This document shows positions 1 through 10,335 of a stretch of DNA of 64,000 nt, piece by piece. Source of the DNA: Meloidogyne chitwoodi (Eukaryota; Nematoda; Chromadorea; Rhabditida; Meloidogynidae); assembly GCA_015183035.1 (NCBI GenBank), contig JACZZP010000011.1:2108001-2172000 (forward strand). Reading direction: 5' to 3'. A program made the position numbers and the translations under genes. Each line of letters starts with the position of its first letter. The first letter of the stretch is position 1. The notes below the pieces were generated by a model. The model ran no database searches. It saw only the letters and a program-made list of their open reading frames with translations, and had not been told where the DNA came from.

Positions 1-792
1 ATTAAAAAATAATTAAACGATCAATTTATAGGTATAAAGGAAAATACAAAAAAAATCTTTTTTATATAAGGGAAAGATGTGAGAGAGAGAAATATTTTAC
101 ATGAAGAGAGTTGTTACTTTTAGGCAATTTAATTTAATTAAAAAAAATCTAAAAAAAATTTTTTATAAAATAGACCTCTCGCTCTTTTTTAAAAAAATTG
201 ACAAAAAAATTTATTTATCTTTGAAAAAGTTATTTTTTTTTTAATATTTTTTAAGATCATTTTTAATGTCAATTCTTTTTATAACAAAACAAATAAAATT
301 ATACAAATTTAATTTAAAAAATGAGAATGTACGTCGTATTTAAAAATAGGGGGAGAGGAAGAAGAGACAATGTTGCATCAAAAAAAATTAAAAATACAAC
401 ACTCAAAAAAATAAACAATGAAAAAATTTTTCAAAATTTTTATTCAAAATTTCTTGACACAACATTTTTTTAAATTAAAAATACATTTAAATAATAAAAC
501 TGGTCAACAGGCTTTTGCTGCATAAAAATATATAATAATTAAATTATTGAAAGGCGCTTTATTTCACTTATATATATTTATTTTATGAATTTTGCCTTAT
601 ATTACTTGGCCAAATATTTAAAAAAAATAATGTTTATCACTAAAAAATTTATTTTTCACTTTATAACTTTTGCTTTATTTGGCCAAATATTTTCAAAAAA
701 AAATAAAAGAGGTCAATAAAATTTAAAAAAATAATAACTTTCGCACCAAACGCTAGAGATGCACAACAACAAAATTAATTAATTAAAAAAAA
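1..792. other. AT-rich flank, no gene seen
   Basis: Low-complexity A/T sequence downstream of the hexokinase-family gene. It should contain that gene's 3' untranslated region. I find no exon with splice sites and no RNA gene. Confidence 0.6.
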
Positions 793-2883
793 TTATTTAA
801 GCTTCATACTGTCAGCAATTGCAGCAACCAGTGCCGCTCCAAGAACACTGCCTTCTTCAACAACACAAAGTTGCCACTATAAAAATAATAAATTTAAACA
901 TTTATTTAATTAAAAATTTTCAAAAAAAAAATCAAAAAAAAATTCAAAAAAAAAGTAAAAAAAATTAACGTCAATATTCAACGGTGCAAGTGTTCGCAAT
1001 TGTGCTTCCAACATCTCATGATAAGCCGGGTGAAATTGAATAATAGCACCACCAAGACCAATTTTAATTTTTCGACGACCAACATGTCGAAGTAAAGCAC
1101 TTATTGCTAAAAATAAATTTTTAATTTTTTTCAAATATTAAAAAAGAAAACCTGCAGCAACAATAGCAGCAGAACGTTGAGAAACAGCAATACAAACTTC
1201 CTGCATAATTGTATAATCTGTACTTCCATGGTTTTGGACTTCCATTTCATCACAGATGCGACGACAATTTTTACGCATTTCTTCAGGCTCACTTAAGAGG
1301 AAATTTCAATTTTAAAAAATTAAAAAAATTTAAAAAACCTAAAAATTTCGCTAATATATTTTGTTGGAAATCCCTCAGCAGTCTCCAAAGAAGCAACACT
1401 TTCACCATTAAAAAGAATTCGATCATTGGCCAATTTTAAGAGAATACGCCTTATCAATTCGCCCAAATAAAGAGCACCAGTTAATTTGTCAATCCTTAAA
1501 AATTAAAAAAATAAATTTAAATTAAGCTAAAAAAATACATTTGTTTGCCAATATGAACAGAATCGCGGTCAACTTGTTGGTCAAATTCTGTTAAAATGTC
1601 GGCAAGTTCTCCCTAAATTTATTTTTTGAATTTAAAATACTTCGAAAAAATTTAAAAAAATTTCAAATTTTCAAAAAATTTAAAAAAACTTCAAAAATTT
1701 TTTTAAAAAATCAAAAAAATAAAATTAAAACAAACTCTGCGGCCAAATTCTTCCCATTCAGTCACAACAACCATTTTGTCAAATTTATAGTTAAATGCAA
1801 CAGGATCAAACTTTTTAATGTTCTTGACATCCTCAAGGTATGAAGAATTACAACTGAATTTAAAAAAAATTAAAAATAAAACAAACTTTTAAAAAATACC
1901 CGTATCCAATAACAACACCAATAATGCATTCATCACCATATTTTTGATGAGAAGCAGCCAATTGACCAACAGTGTCATTCATTATAGCCTTAACTCTTCC
2001 CTTAATGAATTTTTAAATTAATTAAAAAAAAACAAAAAAGTTAGGTAGGACTTTTTGACATCTTCACCTAGAAGAGGTTAAGTAGGACACTTCATCCTCT
2101 CTAATAAAAAAATTAAAAAAAATTTCCTCAAACCTTAACAGTCATGCTCATTTCCAAAGCTTCATCCAAAAGGGTAACCATATCCTGAAGACAAACAAAT
2201 AGTAATAAATCAAATTAATTTATAAAAAAACCTGTTGAAGACAATCCTTAATATTATAGCCTTTAGTCCACCAAAGAAGGCGAGCAGATCGAATAGAAGA
2301 CAATTCACAAGGAAAAGAAAAAACAAAACCAATGTGGAATGTTTGGTCTTCAACTTTGGCATCATGCAAAACCTTTTAATAAAAATACATCTTTAAATTC
2401 AATTGAAGAGTAAAACAACACAGAATTGTCATCTCCAACATGATGAAATTAAATTTAAAAAATTAAAACCTTTTTCAAAGAATTGATGATAAAGTTGAAC
2501 AATTGTTCACCAGTTCCAGTCATAACCATCTTTGGAACAACAAAATTTTGAATATCTTTGACTGGCTCACGACCAGGGCCTTCAAGAACAACCAAAAGAA
2601 TGCGGCAATTTTTTCCGCTTAAGTCAATAGCACAATAATTGCCAACTTCTGAAAGTTCAAATTAAATAAAATTATCCAAAAATTAAATTAAAAAACCTGT
2701 TCCATCAGGCAATGCAGGCACAAATGAAGGAAGCATACCAATAGAAGAAGAACGTCCACTTCCACTTTCCAAACCTCTCTTCATTGCAGCGCACATATCC
2801 TCAGAAATTTTGTTTAGACGGTCAACAGGAACGCGAAAAGAACTGATGATATTACGAACCTCAACTGGAAGTTGCTGCTCCAT
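793..2883 (-). CDS. Hexokinase-family protein with divergent active-site motifs
   Basis: Eleven exons on the minus strand, all joining in frame with GT-AG introns: 2697-2883, 2470-2648, 2232-2372, 2134-2184, 1900-2000, 1736-1853, 1539-1612, 1339-1494, 1152-1291, 970-1106, 793-876. The product is 455 aa, the usual size of a single-domain hexokinase. Family hallmarks are LPSFVPALPDGT (about residues 51-62), GFVFSFPCE, WTKGYNIKD, the catalytic-loop NDTVG, YLGELIR and a C-terminal GAALVAAIAD. Hexokinases phosphorylate glucose with ATP in the cytosol. Motifs that bind ATP phosphates are altered here: the usual DLGGTNFR is DLSGKNCR (residues 71-78), the GTGTN-type loop is GYGCN, the DG before the YKxHP-like motif is LG, and GSGKGAAL is GSVLGAAL. 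Activity is therefore uncertain; it may be a regulatory or nematode-specific paralog. The ATG at 2883 follows TTTTAG at 2893, which fits a trans-splice acceptor; a GTG four codons upstream is unlikely to be the start. Confidence 0.9.
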
Positions 2884-2892
2884 TTTTGTCAC

Positions 2893-2898
2893 TAAAAT
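2893..2898 (-). promoter_or_regulatory. Candidate trans-splice acceptor of the hexokinase-family gene
   Basis: On the minus strand TTTTAG sits 9 nt before the ATG at 2883, preceded by A/T-rich sequence. Nematode pre-mRNAs commonly receive a spliced leader at such a site. An ordinary acceptor joining a 5' untranslated exon is equally possible. Confidence 0.4.
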
Positions 2899-2979
2899 TT
2901 TTTTATTAATAATAATTTATTTAAATAAAAAAGGACAATTGCATTTCTACTCTTGAATTAAAAAAAAAAATTTTTTAAT

Positions 2980-3055
2980 GATTTCCTTCTTTGGGGTTCG
3001 AACCATTATCATTCAACCCAATAAGCGAGAAGGCAACCAACTACACCACAAAATC
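2980..3055 (-). pseudogene. tRNA-like relic with box A/box B
   Basis: Minus-strand segment of 76 nt with a box-A-like TGGTGTAGTTGG and box-B-like GGTTCGAACC. The ends GATTTTG and GGAAATC pair at six of seven positions, as in an acceptor stem. The T-stem and anticodon stem do not fold cleanly and there are extra bases 3' of the T-loop, so a functional tRNA is unlikely. It may be a tRNA pseudogene or the head of a tRNA-derived SINE. Confidence 0.4.
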
Positions 3056-4365
3056 AACTTAAGGAAAACTTAAGTTTTTCAAATAAATATTCTTTATAAA
3101 ACCTTAAGCAATTGTCCTTTTAAGAAAAATATAACCTTAAAAATAGGTACCAGTAGTCTATTATTGTAAAATAAGGCGATTATTTTAGTAAATAAGATAT
3201 CAGAGTTTAGATATCTGAAAAATAAAATATTTTTAAAAATTAATAAAAATAATAAAATAAATAATTTTAAGTTGACCTAAAATATATACCTATCTAATTT
3301 GTCAGCAATAAAAACAAAATAATAAAGAATTTTAGTCAATAAGTAAACGAAAAATTGATAGCAAAAAAGAAAGGAAAAATAAAGGAAAAATGGTGTGTGT
3401 TGGAATTGCCCTATTTTTTGCAAAAAAAAAAGAAAACAAAAGTGAGTTAAAGCCGTTTCAGTGCGAGTCTTATAATTAAATAAATAATAAACCAATTAAA
3501 TTGATTTTTATCTCAATCGATAGAGAAGTTAATTTGCTACAATTAAAAAAATAATAAAAAATTTAAAAGACGAAAAAAATGAAGTTTTTGAGTAAAAAAC
3601 CAATTTAATCGGTTTACGCAAACTTGAGATATAAAGCAAAAACTAAGGTGACCTTTCCTTTAAAAATAAAATGACACAAAATTAGAAATATTAAAAAAAT
3701 AAAAAAATGGTCTTTTCTTATCTAACAGAAAATATATAACACGCAATTTATTGATAAGAATGTCGTATATATTTATTTTAATGAAAAGGCGAGAGATTAA
3801 AAACGAACGAATACTACCTAATAAAAATAAATAAAATGAAGAGAAGAGAAAATCAGGTTGGAAAAAGAAAAGAAAATAAATAAATGAAAGAAAGAAAGAA
3901 AAAGATTTTTTTAAGAGTACATTTGAGTAAACAAAAAATTAGTAAAATAGAAAATTTAAAAAAGGACTATTAGAGTCTTAATCTGTTAGAATATTTCAAA
4001 AATTGGATTTTTTGATAAATTATGTATTTATTGATTAGACTAAAATAATAAAAATCAAAAATAGTTTAAAATAGAGAAATTAATTTAATCAAAAGTTGTA
4101 TGAAAATTGTATAAAATGGGATGAGTTGTCCTCAAAATAAATTTAAAAAAAAATTAAAAGAAAATATATGTAATATTTTTTATTAAATTCCTAACCACGT
4201 GTTGAATATTAAAAAGAAGAGATGAGAATGGAATGGTGGACTTTGGACAGTAAAGAAGAGAGGGAATATTACATCAAAGAAAAAAATAAATAAGAAGGAT
4301 ATAAGTCGCAGAAAAAATAATATTAGAGAAAATGTCTTTGCCTTTAAAAACATTATAAGGGAACA

Positions 4366-4435
4366 TTTGAGACATTTTTGCAAATGGACATTTTGTCAAA
4401 TGGACATTTTGTCATAAGAACATTTTGTCAAATCA
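4366..4435. repeat. Short tandem repeat, unit near TGGACATTTTGTCAAA
   Basis: Three to four imperfect copies of a 16-bp unit built around GGACATTTTGTCAAA, read directly in the plus strand. Confidence 0.7.
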
Positions 4436-5034
4436 CCAAAAACTTTTATATTAAAACGAGACCAAGACAAAAATTTACCCAGACAAGGATTGACTGAGAC
4501 TGATTGATTGAGACTCAAAAAGCTTAGATTGAAAAATGGAAGAAATGATTTTAAATAATTTTTCTACAAAAAATTGACAAATTTAACCGTTTTTAGTCAA
4601 AAATGTGTATTAATTTAACACAAAAATGATTCGATTTTGCTTTCCTAATGTATTTTTTCGTCTTTGGCCGCGTGCAAATCGATCAAAACCGCCCAATATA
4701 GCAGCATTTTGCTTTACAAAGCAAAATCATAATGGAAAAGAGAAATGACTTGAGTGTTTGAAGAGAGAGACTTAAGTAGTTTTTTTATTACTACTACTTG
4801 TCTCGTGGTTTTAAACTGGCGTCAGATAGGTAAAAAAATACTTTTTCTATTTTTATACTAAAATGTTTGGAATAAAGAAGCAAATGAACACGAATTTTTT
4901 TGCTACTTTAATGATTTGCATATGTAAAAGCAAACACTAAAATATTCTTTATAAAAATATATACATTTTATCACAAATTTATAAAACTTGATTAAGTTAA
5001 GGAATACACTAAAAACAATTAAATAAACTAATAA

Positions 5035-5105
5035 CCGCCGTCAGGCATCGAACCCAACTCACTCAAGCGCAAGTCGGAAACGTTAGCCACTACACCACGT
5101 CATGA
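5035..5105 (-). pseudogene. Second tRNA-like relic
   Basis: Minus strand carries TGGTGTAGTGGCTAACG (box-A-like) and GGTTCGATGCC (box-B-like). A five-base T-stem TTGGG/CCTGA is possible with G-U pairs. The ends do not form an acceptor stem, and TGACG occurs as a direct rather than inverted copy. It resembles the relic at 2980-3055 in box A, suggesting a shared tRNA-derived ancestor. Confidence 0.4.
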
Positions 5106-6177
5106 AACAGAAGTTTTTCTTTCTTTTAGTTTACTTTTTGTATAGAAAAATTATATTTATAAAAAAATAAACACACACAGCTGCAAATAAATAATTTTAA
5201 AATAAATAATTTATATGCTTGCAAAAATATGTAGCTATTTAATACATAAATATTGTAAAAATTAAAATAAAAAGTTTTATAAAAAAGCAATATATTTATT
5301 TTATAATAAATACAAAACAGAAAAAATAATTTATAAAAAATACAAACATATGGATTCAATAAATTCACTAAAAAAATGCTTAAAAATATTTATTCGGCAT
5401 TCTTTTAAACAAACATTTAAAAAAACTCAAAGTACTATGTTCAAGATGCGAATTGTGAGGTAAAAAATTATAAGCTTTTTTGGCCATTGGCCGACCTCGT
5501 GGAGAAAAATGAGTGAGAAGAAATTGAAATATGTATGTGCTGCTTCGTGCTAACAGAGCTTTTTTGTACTTTGGACTTGTAAGTTGAAAAGACAATTTTT
5601 TTAATCCGTGTTTTTAATTTTAATAAAAATACAAGATTTACAGAAATTTCTTCGAATCAATTCATGGACAATTCACCGAGAATGTCCCTGTGGAATGAAT
5701 CATCTGCTCTATCTCTACTATATTAACCGAAAAAAAATATAAAAAAATTCAAAAAAAATTAATTTTAATAAAATATGTTTTTATTCATCATCAAAAGAAA
5801 ATAAATTTAATAAATTAGAGAATAACTATAAAAGAAAAATTATATTATCATAAAATGCAATAAAAAAATATAAAATTTTTAAAAAAATTTAATTTTAAAA
5901 TGCAAATAATTTTCAAATTGGAAAAAACATTATTAAAAAAATAAAAATATATCCCGCATCAATAATGGAGATTATGGTAGAAAAAATTATAATTTAAAAT
6001 TTAGCAAAATTATTATAGTTATAAAGAATATCAACTGTATAAATTTAAAAATAAATTTAATAATCTAGTCACTCTGGGAAAATTTGTAGTGAAGAAATAA
6101 TAATTATTGTTGAAAGGCGGAAAAATAAGCAGCAATGCTTGTATCACCTTTAAATTATAAAAATTATTGAAAAATCA

Positions 6178-6345
6178 GAATTCCTAAAAATCAGAATTTA
6201 TTCTGAAAAATCAGAATTTATTCTGAAAAATCAGAATTATTCTGAAAAATCAGAATTATTCTGAAAAATCAGAATTATTCTGAAAAATCAGAATTCTTAA
6301 AAATCAAAATTTATTCTGAAAAATAAAGATTCTGAAGAATCAGAA
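6178..6345. repeat. Tandem TTCTGA/TCAGAA repeat
   Basis: About seven imperfect copies of a unit near CTGAAAAATCAGAATTATT, each with a small inverted repeat, just downstream of the ETS gene stop codon. The same motif recurs inside the gene's introns. Confidence 0.75.
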
Positions 6346-6382
6346 TAAATTCTCCCTAAAAGAATTATAATTAAAAAATTAT

Positions 6383-9300
6383 TTACTTTTTTTGTAGTGC
6401 AGAAGCTGCAGCAGCCAATGCTTGTCCAAACTCAAAACTAAATCCACCGGCCATTGGTGTTTTTAAAGAATCAGGAGAACGTTGTTGTTGATGAGTGACT
6501 GTTGCAGCTGTAGTAATAGCTGTTCCAATATTGCCCGATAAAAAATTTGACGAAGTAAATTTAGGTGTTTGTAGTGTTGTTAATTGATTAACAAAGGGAA
6601 ATGGTGAATGACCTGTTGTTAATGGAAGACCTGAAAATTTAAAAAATAATTAAAAAATATATTTTTAGAAATTAATTAATTTATTTAGCTATTTTTTAAT
6701 ATAATATCCCATTTATTTTATTAATTTTTTTATTAAATTGTCTATGAAACCAACACCTAACCCTTTATTCGCAACAAAATAAACGAGGAAATGATATATT
6801 AAAACTTAAAAAAAGAAATCAATTAGTAAAACCTGGTGACGATAAAATAGCCAATGTCTGAGCAAGTGTATTTGATGTTGGAGGAAATTGGAAAAGTGAT
6901 TGTTGATTAACCTGTTGTTGTGCAAATGGTGAATTTGGACCATTTGTTAAATGGTTAATCATTGCTGAAACTATAGCAGAATTGGATAAATGTTGATTTG
7001 GTGTTCGTAACTATATAAATAATTTTAATTTAAAAATAATAAAAAAATTTTTAATTTTATTTTAAATATTTTTCAATATTTTACCTAAGGCAATAGTTTA
7101 ATTTTTAAAAAATTGAAAAATAAATTTTATAATAAAATTTTTATACAGCATTCGAAAGCTCTTTAAAAACTGAGTCGAATAAAGGGATGTGAAAGTCGAT
7201 CCGACAAAGATGAGAAAAGTTATAGAGGTTTCAAAATTCAAAAAGCATAGGGGGGACCAAGCAACATTAGGTGATTACCGCGGCTGCTTGAGGAAAAATA
7301 AGGCTTATGGCTAAAGAATGGACCGATACGATATATTTAAAGAATAATTGAGTAAAAAAATTGAAAAAATAAATTTTTTACTTGATTCCCTCCAACTGGT
7401 GTATATAAAGAATTATGCAATTGACTATAAAAATTATTATTATTATTAAATGTAGGTGAAGGTGCTTGTAGTGTTGGAGCACTGGTTGTTACCCTTGTTG
7501 TATCATTTATTGTAAGAAAATTTGATGAATTTCTACTACTAATTTTAGTTAAATCAATATTATTATCATTATTTTGAATATTATTATTATTTAAATTAAA
7601 ATTATTTTCATTTGATATTGTTGTACAATTATTTGTTATTGTTGTTGCTAATGATGATTGTTGAGCAATTGTTGAATTATTATTATTTAAAAAATTATTT
7701 AAGTTTAAATTATTTAGGTTTGTAGTTGTTGAAACTTTAAAATTAAAATGTTTTAAAAAATTAAATTTTATTAATAGATATGGCTAAAATATGAAGAACA
7801 AAGACTAAATACCTTATGAGGACAAAAGAACAAAAATTCTGATTTTTTCAGAAAAACATAAAATTCTGATTTTTTCAGAAAAATCATAAAATTCTGATTT
7901 TTTCAGAAAAACATAAAATTCACATTTTTTCAGAAAAACATAAAATTCTGTTTTTTTCAGAAAAACATAAAATTCTGATTTTTTCAGAAAAACATAAAAT
8001 TTTGATTTTTCAGAAAAACATAAAATTCTGATTTTTTCAGAAAAACATAAAATTTTGATTTTTCAGAAAATAAAAATAACAACCATTTGGACTTAGAGTA
8101 GCAACCAAATTGCTAGCTAATTTATATGCAGCAGCCTGTATCAAAGGTGAAGCAAATCCAGTAGCTAAAGGAGAAGGTCCATTTGTATAATTACTTAATG
8201 CTGAAATTGCAGCAGAAAATAAAGGACTATTATTATTTTGTTGTTGCTGTTGATGAAGATTAAAAATTAATGGAGAAATTTGACATCCATTATTATTATT
8301 ATTTATATTTAATATATTAATATTATTATTATTAAGAGATGATGTTGTTGTTGTCGATAATAATTGATTAATATTATTATTAATTGTTGTGATTATTGAA
8401 TTTGAGGAAGATGATGATGTTGGGTCATTTAAATTTGTTAAGTCAAGAGGTTGTGGACGAGCACGTCTACACAGTGAAGGGCCTAGTAATTAATTTATTA
8501 ATAATTAAATTTTTGAGACTCAAATAGCACTAAATTTTTCTAAGACTCAAATAGCACTACATTTTCTAAAAATCAAATAGCACTAATTTTTGAGACTCAA
8601 ATGACCGAAATTTTCTGAGACTCAAATGGGAAGGTGGCCTTTATAAATAAATTTACTAAGGTATATAAATATATTTAATAAGGTATATAAATATACCATT
8701 GTTTAATGTGTTGTTTAGTGTTAATCCAAAATTAGGGTCATCTTGGCTTTTGCTTCGTCTCTGATCTATCATAGTTAACGATGGAGGGAATGAATCTAAA
8801 TTTAAATAAATAAATAAATTAATTTATTACACCTCTTCTGCCTGTTTGTGTATTTTGTTTAATAATTAAATGATTTTGGGCATCAGAAGGACTTCTTCGT
8901 TTTCGCGTTCCTTTTAATGTTGAAATTGATGATTTTTCTTTTTTTTTACAATTTGAAGAATCCATTCCATATGTATATTTTTGATTATGAAAATTAATGG
9001 AGTCTACTGGTTCAGATTTAACTTTACAAATTTTTGAAAGTGTTTCATTATAAGAACTAAGAGCACTTCCACTACTAACACCACTGCTACTTTCTACACT
9101 ACCAGAAGGACTTGAAGAGAAAGAAAAAATTTTTTAAATTTTTTATTTAATTTACCTATCAGAAGGTGTACTATTATTGCTATTATTACATTTAATATTT
9201 ATTGTTGTATTTAATATTTTTTGTTGTTGTTGAGTGAATGGTGTGGTAGTAGATGAGCAAGGGAAGTTGGAACAAGATGAGACTGAAAAAAAAATTTTTT

Positions 9301-10335
9301 AATTCAAATATAACTTAAATTTCGTTTATATTCATATTGGGTATTATAAAAAATAATTTAGTCTACTCTCGTTATAAAGACACCGAGATATAGTGACACA
9401 ACGATTAACCCAAAAACGCAGGTCCCAAAAAATAGTTTAAATTTTTTTTCAAAATTTGAGATATACCATTCGAAAGCTCTTTAAAAACTGAGTAGAATAA
9501 AAGGATGTGAAAGTCGATCCGACAAATATAAGAAAAGTTATAGAGGTATCAAAATTCTAAAAGCATAGGGGGGACCAAGCTTGAAATGGGTAAAAAACAA
9601 AAAACTTACCTTCAACTTTTGTTGTTGACATTAATTGTTGTTGTTGTTTTTCATTAATAGAATTAATTATTAATTCAGAATTTGTACGTATTTCATTATT
9701 ATTTAATTCTGATTTTATCATTTTAACAACATCTTTTCCACCATTATTTTCAATAACAAAACGATAAACAAATTTTTGTCCAATGACTTTTTTAATTATA
9801 TTTTTGTCATAATAATAACGAAGCGCTCGACTTAATTTATCGTAATTCATGTTTGGCTTGCCTTTACGAATACCCCACAAACGAGCAACTGCTTCAGCAT
9901 CATGAAGCTTTAAAAAATAGAAAAAAATTTTTTTTAATTCAAATATATTTGAAAGTTCTTTTTTCTTGAAATTTCGCTCAAATAAAAATTTAAAAAAAAA
10001 TATTTTTTTACCTTAAATTCTCCGTCAATATTAGTCCATTGTATAATATTAGGATGCTCATTTGCTGCTAACAATTCTAACAAAAATTGCCATAAAGTAA
10101 TATTTGAGTCTGTTGCTGTATTATTATTACGCTCAATAATTAAATTTGGTCTAATAAAGTCTTGAGTTTTATCTCCAAAAGTCAATAATTGTTCAGGAAT
10201 AACATGATTTTGGTTGTTAATCTTTAATTTAAAAAATAATTATTTTTTTTTAAATTTATATAAAACCTGAACAGAAGGAGGAAAATTCAAATGTTGTTGT
10301 TGTTGTTGTCTAACACCATATTGAATTGTAGTCAT
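6383..10335 (-). CDS. lin-1: ETS-domain transcription factor, ELK/LIN-1 subfamily
   Basis: Ten exons, all in phase: 10267-10335, 10012-10221, 9610-9907, 9156-9282, 8833-9110, 8697-8795, 8084-8482, 7382-7734, 6833-7010, 6383-6630; 752 aa. The ETS domain spans residues about 64-144 ([23 protein letters not shown], the recognition-helix [22 protein letters not shown], ending QKFVYRFV). Its N-terminal position and the NIIKKV segment match the ELK/TCF group, to which C. elegans LIN-1 belongs. LIN-1 acts in the nucleus downstream of Ras/ERK in vulval fate. Consistent with that, FQFP (651-654) is an ERK-docking motif, many SP/TP sites follow the domain, and VKSE (265-268) fits a SUMO consensus. PLDLT (372-376) fits a CtBP-binding motif. 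The long Asn/Gln/Ser/Thr-rich remainder is low complexity. Orthology rests on the domain and motif layout only. Confidence 0.88.
7149..7262. repeat. 114-bp dispersed repeat, copy 1
   Basis: Begins CATTCGAAAGCTCTTTAAAA and ends GCATAGGGGGGACCAAGC. It is near-identical to 9467-9580, same length and orientation. Both lie in introns of the ETS gene. Confidence 0.85.
7835..8070. repeat. Tandem array of about 27-bp TTCTGATTTTTTCAG units
   Basis: Eight to nine imperfect copies of a unit containing TTCTGATTTTTTCAG followed by AAAAACATAAAA. Each unit has an internal inverted repeat CTGA/TCAG. The array ends 13 nt from a splice donor of the ETS gene (exon end at 8084), so it fills the start of that intron. 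Confidence 0.85.
8515..8632. repeat. Tandem GACTCAAATAGCAC repeat
   Basis: Five imperfect copies of a unit near GAGACTCAAATAGCACTAAA in an ETS-gene intron. Confidence 0.75.
9467..9580. repeat. 114-bp dispersed repeat, copy 2
   Basis: Second copy of the element at 7149-7262, with scattered substitutions and no obvious length change. It lies in the intron that follows the ETS-domain exon. Confidence 0.85.

Larger units (their letters stand above)
2899..6382. other. Intergenic region with tRNA-like relics and simple repeats
   Basis: About 3.5 kb between two minus-strand genes. It holds two tRNA-like relics, a tandem repeat at 4366-4435 and TCAGAAT repeats at 6178-6345. The open frame at 5380-5595 (-) lacks convincing splice sites or family features, so I do not call it a gene. 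Confidence 0.55.

Noticed and set aside
5380..5595. Minus-strand frame with SPRGRPMAKKAYNFLPH
   Set aside because: It has some non-repetitive sequence but no supported splice partners, no family signature and an A/T-biased tail; probably chance or a very old relic.
6383..6630. FSFEFG near the C-terminus of the ETS factor as a degenerate ERK-docking site
   Set aside because: A true FQFP lies upstream at residues 651-654, so the later phenylalanines need not be the docking motif.
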